From the NCBI GenBank assembly GCA_015680685.1, contig MNCI01005798.1:25564-89563 (forward strand): a DNA stretch of 64,000 bases. Direction: 5' to 3'. The stretch is from Gnetum montanum. Taxonomy: Eukaryota > Streptophyta > Gnetopsida > Gnetales > Gnetaceae. This document shows, one piece after another, positions 44,961 through 58,330 of the stretch (positions are counted from its first letter, which is position 1; each line of letters opens with the position of its first letter). The notes under the pieces are model-generated. The model had not been told where the DNA came from. It saw nothing but the letters and a program-made list of their open reading frames with translations, and made no database searches. A program made the translations under genes and the position numbers.

Positions 44961-47050
44961 ATGGTTTCTAATGCTTTATTGTTTTTAGGGTTTCAATCAA
45001 AAGTATTAGATATAATTAATTTTGTTGTTAATTTGGATTGTAAAGTTTGGAAAATTTATTAATTTAGAAAAAATCTCTATTTAGAAAAACCTTTAATGAA
45101 ATAATAGAATAATTAATCAATTAATTTAAAATAATCTTAATTTGATGATTCATCACTATCTTTGATTTATTGCGTAAAATGTTTTCAAATCGTGAATTGG
45201 AAAGGAACATTAAGTTTATTAGCTTATATTATATTAAATTTTTATTATCTTTTATGGTTCTTACCCTTAATTATTCTTAGATTTGCACATATATAAAGAT
45301 TTTTATTGGAGTGGCATCATCATTAGTGCAATATCATGAGGCATCATATATCATATCTACAATATCAACTTTGAAATTTTCAAATTTTTTAGAAAATTTA
45401 ATGGAAAAAATTGGTGGAATGGCTAGTCTCGAAGGTGTAAAGATGATCCAAAGGGTTCCTAATCATAGATGATGTTTAGAATTTGAGAATTTAATGTCAA
45501 AAATAGGTTAAAGAAGGATTTTGTTTAAGGTAAACCAATGAAGGTTTAGGAGAGGATTTGATCAAAATTATTGAACTTATGACTAAGTATGAATATGTAG
45601 GAAAATCATGATGCTTACTAAAGTATCCATGAGGTACAAGATAATGGGAAATTGGTCATTAAGTATGAAACACAAGAGTTATACAAGTGGGTCCTCCCTA
45701 AAGCAAGTTCATACCCTTAATGCCTTTATATAATCACATCTACAAGTGTTCATGGACACTTAAGGAGTTGAATTGAAATCATACCTGTCTTCCAAAATAC
45801 ATATGTTAGTATTGTTCCAATAATAAAAAAACATTGTCATACAAAACCATTAAATTATAATTATATATAATAGTGAGGTAGAATGGTAGTAGTGAGGATT
45901 GTAGAAAATAGGGTGTGAGGTATCTTACCATAAGAATAATGAATTCTATGGGTGATGCATGATTAATATGATCATTAGCCTATTCATCCAAGATGTAAAT
46001 CAAGTTTATGCCATGTACCAATAACATCACATTGTATCATCCCAAAATTGACAACCATAAGACTATTACAACTATAAGAAATAGCATTACTTAGCAATGA
46101 AGTATAATAAAATAATTCATTAACTACATAGTTTGTTTGAAGGAGCCTTTTCCATTGACAAAGAAGTACCTTCAAGCATGGGTAACATGTTTTTCTAGCC
46201 CCATAACCAATGTGAGTCCATGAAACCTTGAAATTCCTAAGAGGTCATATACCTTTTGGCATGGGATAACTTATCTTTCTGGTGAAACCCCAATAAATTA
46301 TTGTTACATGTATTTATTATGTTACTACTATGTCAACCTTATCAGAGGACTACTTTAAAGCATGGGTAACATGTCTTTCCAGTGACATGGCAAGGAAACA
46401 CTTATTTTAGAACACGCATCCATTTTTCATTAAATCTTAAGTAAATAATACAACTTGACAACATAATAAGACTTAGAGTAGTATCTTTAGAGAATCCATA
46501 AATCCCCTTGATGTCACACCCTTTTCATTTTCTTTTGGTTCTTCACCTTTCCATCCAAGCATAATGATTATAGATTTATTTTAATTTTATTATGAAAAAA
46601 TGTCATTATGTTCATGATAAGAACCTCTTATTATTGAAAATGGGTGGATGGATGATGTGGTCTCACTATATATACAAGCATTCATTTAATGATTTGATAA
46701 CATCGGGTAAAATTCTTATTGTTTAGAATACATCTTGCTTATTCCTTTATACTTTATTAAAAAGATCAACAAAAATATGTACATGAAAAATACTAAAGTT
46801 GTAAAAATAATGAAAGATATGTAGGAATAAGAAAATGTATAAAGAATTTGAAAGATATTAGATAATGATGAAACAATAAGAAATATGAAAAATATGGAAA
46901 AATGGAAAAGATATTAAAGAATAAATAAAATATCAAAAACTTAACAAAAGGATGAAAAAATTGTAAATAAAAAATTATAAAATAAAAGAGTTAAATGCAC
47001 TTATCAATTCCTAATTCAATATAGGACACCTCCCTCATGACTAAACTCAT
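44961..47050 (-). other. Element F spacer
   Basis: AT-rich DNA homologous to the spacer of E: TGGGTCCTCCCTAAAG near 45690, AGCATGGGTAACATGT at 46160 and 46360, and an A-rich tract at 46780-46985. No gene is supported; the 63-codon ORF at 45984-46175 is chance. Confidence 0.6.
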
Positions 47051-47990
47051 GGGCAAGTGTTTGAAAAATGGATTGCACATCCCCAAGATCATACACTCTA
47101 GGTTTCTTGTTTATCATCCTTACTAATTTATATTTTCGTTTATTATCCCATGTAACATTGATGATAATCAAGTTTTAATCATTTGAAATACATATCCTGT
47201 TGAAAAATATGGTTTTTCCATTTTAGAATGTCCAAATATGTTTTCTTATTTATTCTTAATTTTAGGTTTTGAGTCTCCATGTTCACTACTTGTTATTAGT
47301 GTATGATCATGGCTTAGGATATCCTCCTATAACTCTCAATTTGGATTATTTTCTTAGGGTAGGAGTTGATAAGTGGATTGGATGTTTTGAACAATTTTAT
47401 GTTCTCATTTCTTAATCATTTGATGTCTTTTTATTTAGCAACCATTATTTCTTTTTACATACATACTTGGTTTTCAAATTCATTGTGAGTTGGTTTATGA
47501 ATCATTTTGACATTTTGAACTTTTAGTCCACAACTACATCCATCATCATCATAAGTAATGCATGGGATTATTTGCATCTATATAACACCTTTGCTTATCT
47601 TCCTTAGAAATTTCCATGGAAAAGTATCTTACTCCTATCTTAACATTAATTGTGCTAAGCCGTGCTTTCTCCATAATGATAAGTCCTCATTATTTTTTAC
47701 ATTAATCATAAGAAAATTTGCTAGATAAGAACACTTATTAATAGTGGGGCATCACATATTATACCTATTCCAAAGGAATGGTGACTAATTGATCTACAAG
47801 CTCTAGTCTTATGTTGCTCTTCTTTAATGATGGTAGGTTCCATGCCTTGTATGTTTCTAAAGATATCAAATTGACTCCAGAACTTGAGTCTAATAGAGCT
47901 TTAGAAAGTGAATTTTTAAATAAATCAATGGATTTGTAGGATCTATTATTTTCTTAGGAAAAATTCTTCCTTTTATCCAATCTAATACTA
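47051..47990 (-). pseudogene. Element F protease joined to a relic of the integrase C-terminus
   Basis: Protease similarity to element C runs from 47990 to about 47640, for example the region of SVNLIS and SLKKSN. The next 150 bp match the stretch after the protease in D (IPCI-Y-D-GC). At about 47300-47050 the sequence matches the extreme C-terminus of integrase in C. So RT, RNase H and most of integrase are deleted between these points. Confidence 0.55.
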
Positions 47991-47999
47991 TATTAACTA

Positions 48000-50580
48000 A
48001 CATGATAATTATAAGCTTTTGATTTTATTATTGCAGAATCATGGTCATTGTAGGAGGATCTATCATAAGAGGAACATGGTTGAATGAATTTCCTTCTCCA
48101 TGAGCCTTCTCTAGACTTGTTTTGAAGAAATGACATTCCATATATTTTCATGTAGTATTTCTAGTCTCTTTGTATATTAACAACCCTAGTAGCACTTTTC
48201 TATTGAGGTTATGTTGGTAGTTCTCCTTGCATTGCTAATGGTGGTATTGATGGCAAAGAATTAGGAGCTTAGTAAGATGGACTTATTGTTGGTTGAGACA
48301 TGTAAGGTTGTGACTTCATGTATGGAACTATATGCCTATGGTATTTTTCTTATATAGTAGAAAAAGAAGCATGAACATGAGTGCTTCCTAGAGATATAGA
48401 ATATTATACATAGTGTCCATAAGAATTTGGTTGTCAATATGAATATTGTTGCCTCAATGGTGGCATCCCCCATGACTATGGTTGTCACCATTGCTAATAG
48501 TATTACTCTTGTGGTTGAGGATAAGCCCTACTTGGATAATGTGGTGGTTGATAGGATTGTATGTAATTAACTTGTAGGTAAGATAATTATCTAGGAATTT
48601 GTTTTTTTGTTCTTTGACAAACCTTGGATTTAGCACATATGTCCTAGACTCTTGTAACTAGACCATAACAAGATAATATCCTCAAGATGTTGATACTAGC
48701 ATACTTTGCAACCATTGTCATCTTTAGAACTTGAGTCCATAACATCCTCTCCTATGACACCTTTCCTTTTTTTTTTTTTATAACTTTCACATCTATTATC
48801 TTTTTTCTTCTTGTTGTTCTTATTTCTATTAAAGGCTTATTGAATTTTTCTTCTACTATCTTTAGTGTTGTGGAAAATTTTTCATTAACATAGTTCCACA
48901 TGTTTTCTACCTTTATTGTAATATCATGTACCAATTTTTAAATACGTAGAGTCTTTTATTGGATAACATCTTCTAAGGTTTCTTCTTCTTGTATTTTACA
49001 TATCCTTACATCTCTTTCTTTGATGGTTGGGTCTCTATTGTACTCTTTAGTGAATTCCCTTTTATGTAGCTCTCTTTCTTCTTTCACTACTTGGTCTAGT
49101 AACCTTTGAATTTGATGAGTGATCATGTTTGATAGTATACCTTGGGCATATACTCCAAGGATCTCTTTGGTTTTGTTCCTTAACCCATTGATGATGTGTC
49201 ATAGTTGTTTTCTTTGAGAAAAGTTTTAGTCTAGGCATCTATGTAATAGTGGATAGCATCTACCCATTGCTACATCAAGGGATTCATGTATCCCTTGTTT
49301 TGTTAATTTTGACACTTTGGAATAAGTTTGGTGTTTATCATTGAAGAGTTCTAGCATGATACTCCATGTTCTGATTGATTCTAATTCTAAGGATTTGTGC
49401 CAACTTTTTACTTTCTTAATAAGTGTTCTGGAAAATACCTTTCATTTTTACCAATCATTTTTGATGTTTTATAGGATGCATCCATCATGAAAGGCTTGGA
49501 AATGATGTTGTGGATTTGTCTTTTAATCTCCTTCAAACATTGGAATATTGTTCATATCAAGTTGCTTGGTATGACTATCCCTTAAATGTCTAGTAGGTAT
49601 GCATACTTCATCCCTAATATTAATAATACTATGAATGCTTAGTAGGAGTTATTCATACTATTATGGTTTATAAGATCTATTGTAGTGATGGCTCATTCAA
49701 TGCTCATGATATTCTCTTCTCTCATGCATGATTTATCTTTCTCTATCTTCTTGTTCATTTTCCACCTGCTCATGATGTCTTCTTCTTCTATTAGCATATC
49801 TCTCATGATCTCTTCTCCTTTCCCTATCATGATCACTTATTCTTCATTCTCTTTTTCAAAGCCTATTAATAATTGTGATGAAAAGGATGGGGGAGTTGGA
49901 GAACAGTGCCAATTGGTTCTCCTTCTATGACTCCTAGATTCATCCCTTCAAGATTTATTGGAGCTTTTAGACCTTAAATTTTCCCTAATTCTAGAGTCTA
50001 CCTCACCTCTTCCTAGAATTTCTACAAGAGCTAAACATAACTTTGTCTTCAAAAGATATTCAATGCATATTACTAGTGTTTGAGAATTGGATCTATGAGT
50101 CTAGTGAGAATATTTATCTTTATATGACTCATCTTCCTTCTCATTAAGGATGATCATCTGTGATGTTTTCTTTCCTTTTTCTTTCTCATATCTTACTACC
50201 ATAATAACATTTTGTTTTGCATGAGCCTCTATTTGTTGATATGAATTTTTCATATTCTTGATAACTTGATAAACTTTCTTGTACATGACTAAGATTTGAT
50301 CTCAGGAGGTCTGCTTGAAGCATTGATGATGTTGAACATTCTGGTGATAAGGCAATATTTCCTTATAAGTCTCTCCATCTAATTTTTTTGTCATGGTGAA
50401 AAATTAATGTGAAATTAGGATAATAAGGATTAGTATGAGTATATGAGATTCTTTTTTGCATTATTGCACTATAATATTCTTCATTATAACCCCTAGCATT
50501 ACTTTCATGAAGATTAATAGAAGGTGGAGATTTGACTTTGGATATGGAATCCATTTTAATGTGGTTGATTCTTAAATGTC
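48000..50580 (-). pseudogene. Element F gag
   Basis: This is a decayed Gag: an N-terminal charged part near 50363-50554, then capsid and coil (48752-48934: VENMWNYVNEKFSTTLKIVEE) and the Pro/Tyr/His-rich tail near 48454-48636. It aligns with Gag of C in order and spacing. Stops and frameshifts are everywhere. Confidence 0.65.
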
Positions 50581-50595
50581 TATTTTTTAAAAAAT

Positions 50596-50692
50596 TATTC
50601 TAAGTATGAAAGATATGCTTAATGGTACTTGATACAATAAACTAGTATGAAAGATATGCTTATTCTAAGTATGAAAGATATGCTTAATGGTC
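50596..50692. repeat. 65-bp tandem duplication
   Basis: A 32-bp block starting TTATTCTAAGTATGAAAGAT occurs at about 50596 and again at about 50661. A third partial copy of GTATGAAAGATATGCTTA lies between them at 50645. It sits near the border between F and G. Confidence 0.85.
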
Positions 50693-52279
50693 ATGGTATT
50701 ATGCTTTTTGTTAGGATGCTGAACTAGTTAGCATAGCTAAAGGGATTGATGAGAGGTTTTTGAGAGAGAAAAATTCAAGGATCTTGTCATGCATATGTGC
50801 ATGAATTGAGAAAAACTAAACTAGAATCTTGACCTCTAGATACTTGGTGGCACATTTCCTTGGTTTGATTCACACCAATGCTTATACTATAGAAAAATCA
50901 AGACTAGATGACATTAGATATTCATTGTGACCTTGTGCTTGGAAGGGAGACTTTGAGGTCAACCCTTATTGTATGGACAAGTGGTAGTGAATGGATGTGT
51001 TAGAGGACCTTTTGTGGAATGTAGGACATGCTTACATGCTCCATGAGCTAATTGAATTTTTGGCTAGGAATCTAGTGCTGTTTCACTCTCTTCCTTTCTC
51101 TTCCTCATCCATTATTCATTCTTCTTTCCTCCTATTATATTCTTGTTCATGGTTGCATGTGGTACAAAGATGATCAAGAAAGGCAAGGGATGAGATTTGG
51201 CCTTCTAAGGAAATGTACTCATGTTTGATGCTACTATATCACCAGTTGTTAAGAATCCATAGGTCTCTCATCAATAGGTTTCATAAGGGTAACAAAGGTA
51301 AGTGCCTACTCTAGAAAGGATCCACTTGTAAATCCTTACTAGGTTAGCATCATATGTGAGTACGATACAGTTTATCTCCTAGTGATGATGTAGGGTCCAT
51401 TGCATACTACAGTTGATTGATCTTCCACTTATGTGAGTTTCAACTCTTCATGCTTCAAGTTTTAACCATGATAAACTCTATCAATTCATCCAAATGATGC
51501 ATGTATTTCATTATTTTTGGTGATATACTCATTCTCTTTTTATTCTAACCCCTCTTTTCTAGTTTTGGATTCATGGGAATGCATATATTGATCAATTGAC
51601 TTATTTCCCATGACCAGTGATGTCATTCAAGGTAAGTATGTAAAGCTCTTCTTGTCTTGATTCTCGTATACCTTGTAAGATTAATTCATGGTGATTTTGG
51701 TAAGGGGTGAACCTTGTGTAGTACTTCAATAATCATAAAAGTTAAGTTAGAGGAATTGTGGGAAAAGTTTGAAATTTCTCACTTATTTGGAAGAATGTTG
51801 AGATACCCCTACACCAGTGCAACACCCCTATGCCAACATCCCACTATATAAGATGGGAGGGCTTCCAAATTCTTCTCCTACTTTATCATTTTGTTTCTTC
51901 TTGTTTTTCTTGGTTGGTCCAAATAAGTTAAACTCTATTGGATTTTTCATCCTATGGATGGATCAGTAATATTTTTACATACATTCTTCTCACACCTTTA
52001 TGTCATATGTTTTCTAGCTATGATTTTGGCCTGGAGTCTTGTAACTTATTTGTGGGGAAGAAAAACCACTTTGGGTATGCATTTACTGTATTTGATAGTT
52101 CCTTAAATATTTCTACCTTATTCATACCTATCCATGTACACCATAATTCAATAGTTGTGATGATTTTTTTCAATTATTTCTAAAGGGATTTATTTATTAT
52201 TGGTCTTGCACATAATTTTTCCAATGATAGTATGAAACCTATGGAAAATCTCTTTATTTTTAGTAGATTTCATAGGTAA
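50693..52279 (+). other. Element G spacer
   Basis: AT-rich DNA with family spacer blocks; ORFs of 60-80 codons at 50991 and 51938 have no recognisable product. Confidence 0.45.
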
Positions 52280-54830
52280 TCATGTTGGGGCAATTGCAAC
52301 CTAAGCTCCATAGATCAAGAAAGGCTAAGATTAAACAATCTTAGACCTCGATCTACATACCTTTACATGAACCACTAATTCTCAAGGAGGAAGAGAGGAA
52401 AGAAATTAGATCTTCCAATTCAAAGTACATAGGTTTTGCCCTAAAAAGGCCTTTACCTAGAAGTAGATTAGGAGGAAGGCAGTTATTATCTTTATCTTTG
52501 GATCAAGCACATGTGTAGTAGTAAGAAACTAAATAAATGCTTGAGGAGCAAATAGAAGATGAAGAAGAGGAAGCTAACAACATCCAAGAAGGTGTGGGTG
52601 CTCATGATGTCTAATAGTGACCCATCCATGGAGAGAAAAACTATAATCAATTTCTTAAGCTTGTTCCTCTTGAGCTCAAGGATTCACTACAACAAACAAG
52701 ATTCTACAACTATATCACCAAACCCTTCACATGATACCACTATGAGGTAGAGGAATTCTACTAGAACCTTATTTTTGATGATGCCATGACTTTTGTTGGT
52801 GGAGTTCCTATATGTATTTCCACATGGAATAGCTTATAGGATTTCCAAATGAACTAGCAAATAATTGGTTTTCACAAACCCAAAATACTAAGCCCAAGCT
52901 TAGTTCAAAGATCATACAGGAGGTCCTTGTTATGGAAAAAGCTAAGGTAAGAGGTCTAGGATGTACTTGGTCCAAAATTCTACATACAAAATCATGATCC
53001 ATACATTTTTTTCCACCAAATGACCATCAAGTATCTTTGCTTTGGAGGCTAAGGTTGTGGTTATGATGAAGGGGAAGTGTGCCATTAATATCACATATTT
53101 TCTCTACAAGATCCTGATCTTGAGAATTGAATATGCGGACAAAGAGAAGATGGAGGTTTATGCCTTTTTATGGTTAATATGAGAGAAGTTTATGCCTTTC
53201 TAGGGTTAATCCAAAAAATCTACAAACTGGGAGGCATAGTCAACGATGTGGAAAGACATCCCATAGTAATAGGAGAACATGACGATGGTTACTTGAAGAT
53301 GATATCTTGAGGTCATTGGAGTTGTACCCAACTTGGAAGAAAATATGCCTTCCATAGAGGTATCCTATATCCAAACTTTAAATTAGCTTCACTAGCATCA
53401 ATTAAAAGGACAAACTACAACTTAAGCATCTCAATGAATGTAAGTGCAATGGTGTAGAACAGGTGTTTCCTGATCCTTTTGTTGCAACATTAAGTAGAGT
53501 TAGGAGCTTATTCCTAGTGGTAGTTCTTGGTATATAATTCATATCAAAGGTGAGGGGAAGGTTGCCACAATTCATGTTGAAGGTTCATAAGACCTTCATA
53601 GTAATTTTTTGCAAATGATGAAAGTCATTATGGGTGGTAAGGTAATAAATGAGGATATCTTATAGTTTTATTATCTATTATTGAATGATCCACACATGGA
53701 TCATTTTAATTTCCTTAATCAATCTCACATGGTGAGAATTCATGGAGTATTTCCTCATGAAATCAATCAAGGAGTGGCATGTATAATGTCTAGCATGTGG
53801 CTGAAATCCTCTAGGTACCCATTGATGAACCTAGGACTAGTCACTGGGTGAAGGAGGAATAGACTATTGATCCTAATACTAATTTGATGTTGAGGAATAT
53901 TAACAATACAATGAATACTAAACTTGTTAAGGTATGAGCCAAGTTGAAAACCACCCATGCTGATAGAACATTCTATCTATAGGAGTTGCAGAGAAGAGAA
54001 GCCAAGTCGAAGTATGATAGTTGCATGAATAAATGGAACATCTCACATTGTTAATACTTGTACATTTCATAATCACTATGAAGATGAAAATTGAGCACAT
54101 GTAGGCTAAACTATTCTAGGTACATTAGGTTGATGAAGAAGCTATATTTATGAAAGACAACTTAGACTAACAAATCAAAATGTTAAGGAATTAGTCCTAA
54201 GAATGGGAAAGAATGAGGTAAGAAAAGGAGAAGAAGGTGCTTTCTCAAGGAGCACTAAATTTCAAGATGAGAAGATGAAAGTCAAATCAAAACTCAATTT
54301 CAAGACAAGTATCTTCACACAAAAAAGGAGCACTAGAACTTGTAGCAAGAGTTGGTAAACAAGGCTACCAAGGAAACCAATGAGCTTAGAAAGGTTCATT
54401 TAATAAATAAAGTAGCCTAAGATGTCAAGGTACATAGACTACACATACTTATAGCTTTGTTGAATGAATAAGTAATTTGAAAAAGGCATGAGGTGAAGAA
54501 GAAATTTGACACCTTGCACATCAAAATCTAAAAAATGACTACAGGTAAACCAACACTACAAGAGATAATGGACCTTTTGAAAAAGATGTATATTCTCAAC
54601 CATAAAGCAACTATCATTTTCCTTAAGAAGAAAATAAAGGAAGATAAAGAAGATGTGTAGGCAGAATGATGAAGGTATCTCTATGTCATCAACACTTTTG
54701 TAGGTCGACCATGCACACAACTAGAAGAAAAACTTCATCTAGCAACATTCAAACTAGATGTAGCCCAATGCAAGCTCTTGAAGTCAAAAAGGAGTCATGA
54801 GTAGTTCTAGGATGATGTTAAGGAATAATG
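52280..54830 (+). pseudogene. Element G decayed env-position coding region
   Basis: This long plus-strand stretch has coding-like composition and many stops. Short readable blocks are MKKRKLTTSKKVWVLMM, VVVMMKGKCAINITYFL and, from about 54100, a Lys/Glu-rich coiled-coil-like tail. Its place, just before the 3' end of the element, and the coil tail match the env-position ORF of F. Direct residue similarity is too weak to be sure. A local duplication of a TTTATGCCTTT block lies at 53157-53210. Confidence 0.4.
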
Positions 54831-54841
54831 ACAAGCACTCC

Positions 54842-55733
54842 TAATGAGCTGTTGTTGGTTGGTTATGTCTCCAAGGCCTTGTTGACATAGTCAACTAGAT
54901 CAATGAGGCCTCGTCAATGCAGTGTTTGTCTATCGCCTATAATTATGTGCCTACTATCCACATTTATGGGGAGTCTAGATTTGAGTAGTAGTGAATCTCT
55001 TGCATTTTCTTCATTCGAAAGTTAGAATTTTTCCCTGAGTGCTTGCAATAGGACTCATTGAGTGTATGGATCTTTATTCGAGCATTGTTGTACCTAAGCA
55101 TGATAGTGTGTGTGGTAATAAAGATGAGCTTTCTGATAAACCTTGTAGCACTTTGGATAGATTAGCTATTTTATTTATGTATTTTATGTTTTCAATTATT
55201 TATTAAATGCTTTCAATTAGTTATCAAATATTTTCTAGTTATTACATTAATGAGATAATTAAGTGAGACAGATTACACACATAAGTACAACCACTTTGAG
55301 CATAATATGTATTCACTTGTTAATCCCAATAATGTTATTTCTTGGTACACCGAGTAGCGTAGTGTTTGGTCACCCAGTAGTGAATACAGGGGTTCAAGAT
55401 GTGTATGAAAAGTGGGAACATATACTTATGTTAGGATTAGTTAAATGATTAGTTAATTAGTAATTTAGATTAGTTAATTAAACTTCATTTATATATATTT
55501 CAAGCACCAAAATATAAATACAAAATGATAAAAATTGGATGCCTCAGTTACACCTAACCATACCAATGTACATCATAAGTGTAATTGGGAGGACAACGAT
55601 TGATCTTAAGGCTAGATTCACTTCCTAAAGGGCTAGTGCACTAGAAATGACAAAGTCCATGGAATTCAAACAAATCATGTGTGAACGCTTGTGATTTGTA
55701 TGGTTGGGCATAGGGGTACCTCCCTGCTCATCA
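54842..55733 (+). repeat. LTR shared by elements G (3') and D (5')
   Basis: 892 bp, starting TAATGAGCTG and ending CCCTGCTCATCA. It is in the opposite direction to the LTRs of C, E and F. The left neighbour is the 3' internal end of G and the right neighbour is the PBS of D. An AATAAAGATG near 55119 marks the same region as in the other copies. Confidence 0.8.
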
Positions 55734-55734
55734 T

Positions 55735-55752
55735 TGGTGCCATTGCTGGGGA
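55735..55752 (+). other. Primer-binding site of element D
   Basis: TGGTGCCATTGCTGGGGA lies one base after the LTR end, three differences at most from the tRNA-Asp-type site of Athila elements. It is the best preserved of the three in the window. Confidence 0.82.
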
Positions 55753-56300
55753 CTTTGTTTGTGGAATGTGCACTATTTAGGTCTAAGTGAATACCATTAA
55801 TATTGTTGTACGAACCTAAAGGTCAATAACATTCCCACTATACATAAATTATAAAAGCACACTGATAATTTTATTTTGTTTTATGAAATATATTCATATT
55901 CTCATAAGTCTGAAGATACTAAACCACCAATCCCATAGGAATGTAATGTGGTATACACATCCAGATGAATTTGTGCTGAATTTGACTTCATCCTACATCA
56001 GGATGAACAAATGTGATTGCATGATATGAATGGAAATGTCATTCTACCCCCCAATAGATCTGTGCTTGGAATGTTGTTAAAACCCTTAAGAAGTTGGGCA
56101 TAGCATATATTCATGAAGAGTACATTGTGGATGGATATGACACTCAAAACTATTGTCCCACTGAAACACAATGTAAATGAGATAAACATTAGGAGGGACT
56201 CCATGAAGCCACAAAGGGAAAACATTACACTAACCCCTTGTTCCTACTAGATCAAGAGGAGAATGAGGATCCTCCCTTGGAAGGTTCCTAACATCAAGAT
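55753..56300 (+). other. Leader of element D
   Basis: About 550 bp before gag with no supported gene; the minus-strand ORF at 55998-56225 is chance. Confidence 0.45.
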
Positions 56301-58330
56301 TCTCCATCCCATGTTACTGATGGTGAGGATGTGAACTTAACCTTTTGATCAACTATTCATAAACTGGGTTCAAGAAAAAGTGATAGTCAAGGTAGGGACT
56401 CAGGTGAACATTGCAATAACAAGGTATCTAATGATGGTGATCATAGAAAGCACAAGAGTGATAGTTGAATTCCACCTTCCTCTTCATCTTCTTTGTCCAA
56501 TTGCAAACATTCCTCTTCATCTAACTATTCTCATGGAAGCCACCGTTGAAAAAACCATGATGAAGGTGATTGATGAAATAATAATGACCGTGAAGGTCAC
56601 CAAAATTGAATGGTTGGCCAAAACCATCATTGGGGTCATCAATGCATCGATGATGATGAACCTTTACTAGTGACTCAAAGCATGCTTAACATTGCAGAGG
56701 TAGTGAAAATCCAAACTAGGCATATGAAGGATAGTTAGATCAAGCTCCTAGATATGAACAATATCCCAAGATTTGAGGGGGGATACAATTATGATCCACA
56801 AACACATCTAAAAGCTTTTCAAGATGCCTGTGCCTTACAGAACATCAAGAATGAGTAGTAGAAACTCACGCTTTTTCCAAGGATACTCATTAAGGAAGCT
56901 AAAAGTTGGTGCTGGTCCTTAGAACTAGAATCTATCTAAAGTTGGAGTACCATGTTGGAACTATTCAATGATAAATATCAAATGTACTTTGAAGTGTCTA
57001 ATCTGAGAAGGCAAATCCAAGGTTGAAAACAAGGAATACACAAACCCTTGGATGCTACCATGGGCCGATACTATTCACTCTTACACAGGTGCCTTGGCCA
57101 TGGTTACTCTCAAAGGGAACAACTTCACCACATCATAGATGGGCTCAGAGTAGAAACAAGAAGAACCCTTGGGGTGTATGCTCAAGGAAGGTTGTTTGAA
57201 ATGAGAGCTTATCAGATATAAGGGCTAATTGAGTAAGTAGCAAAAGAAGAAGATGAGCTATGAAAAAGGGAGAGTGTTGGCGTATAATGGGGATCCATCC
57301 ATTAGAAAATGAAAGGTGCAATTTTGTGACAAGGAAGAGTTACCACTTGATGAAGTGGTGAAGAGAAAGACCTTGCCTATCCAAAAATCTATTTCTAGAA
57401 TTTTAGCCAAGGTTGACAAGTTATGGGACTCTTTGGATGAAAATTCTCAAACCAATTTAAAGATTTCTTAAGAATAAAAAGATCAAAATAGTGATCATAA
57501 TCATATATGACAAGAAAAGCTAAACATGCCTACCAAAGAGGTAAGGGCAAAGTTGCTGCAATAGAGGAAGTTGTGGAGTTTGACTCTAATGATGAAACTA
57601 AATGTGACATCTGTCAATATGAACATCCAAAGGAATGCTACCCTATGGTGTCACAATTATAAGAGTTTGGAGTGTATGCATTAAATCATCCTCTAGAACA
57701 TAGACATGCTCCAAGACAAGTGCCCTACCTTTAAGGTATTCCAAGGTAGTTCCACCAACAACAACAAGCTTACTACCCAAGTGGAACTCCTCCACAACCT
57801 TATGAATAGTACCAACATTGGTATCAACCATAATCATGGGGAATGCCACCACCAAGGTAAGAATACCCTTGTAGGCAACTAGATTCATATGGGTAGTATG
57901 TTTAGCAACCTATCTCCCCTAGAAGTTTGACAAGTCATGTATCATTCCAGCATCACTATTATCCTCTAGAGTACCACCAAACACATTCACCATCTACTCA
58001 AGGGGAAAATCCATATCCATATCCTTATCATCCTTCACATTTCTCTACCTCTACACCTCCACCTTCAACTTAGTTACCTCCTACTCCATCTATGTAGGGT
58101 GAAACTCCTTCACAGCTATAGGAATGAAATGCTACAAGGGTTATGCACTCACAACCAATTTTTCAACCAAGTGGTCTAGATAATTGATCAAGGAAATAAC
58201 CTTTCTTCCAACCTAGTAGTCCTCTCTAGCCCTCACAACCTACTCCAATTGATTTTCCTACATCTTTAGTACCCTCATCCTCTACATCAAATACCTTCAA
58301 GCATCCTTCAAACCAAGTGCCACCTAGGAT
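56301..58330 (+). pseudogene. Element D gag
   Basis: This is a Gag in one main frame with many stops. The N-terminal Ser/His/Asp-rich part reaches 56690. Capsid blocks follow: DMNNIPRFEGGYNYDPQTHL, then ALQNIKNE and KLTLFPRILI, HRCLGHGYSQREQLHHI and GVYAQGRLFEMRA. A zinc knuckle-like CDICQYEHPKECYPM lies near 57605-57650. A Pro/Gln/Ser-rich tail reaches the protease. This copy makes the degraded Gags of C, E and F recognisable. Confidence 0.82.

Larger units (their letters stand above)
50693..54841 (+). mobile_element. Element G: 3' part of an Athila-like element ending in a shared LTR
   Basis: A plus-strand spacer (with GGATCCACTTGTAAATCC near 51320 as in element D) is followed by a long decayed coding-like region. 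Then comes the AGGATGATG block about 30 bp before the LTR, as in C and F. No LTR or gag is seen at its left end, so it is 5'-truncated. Confidence 0.5.

Noticed and set aside
50747-51600. TGATGAGAGG at 50747 as the 5' LTR start of element G
   Set aside because: The following 850 bp lack every other block of this LTR family (no CATACAAAT start, no AATAAAGAT, no TATTTATAG).
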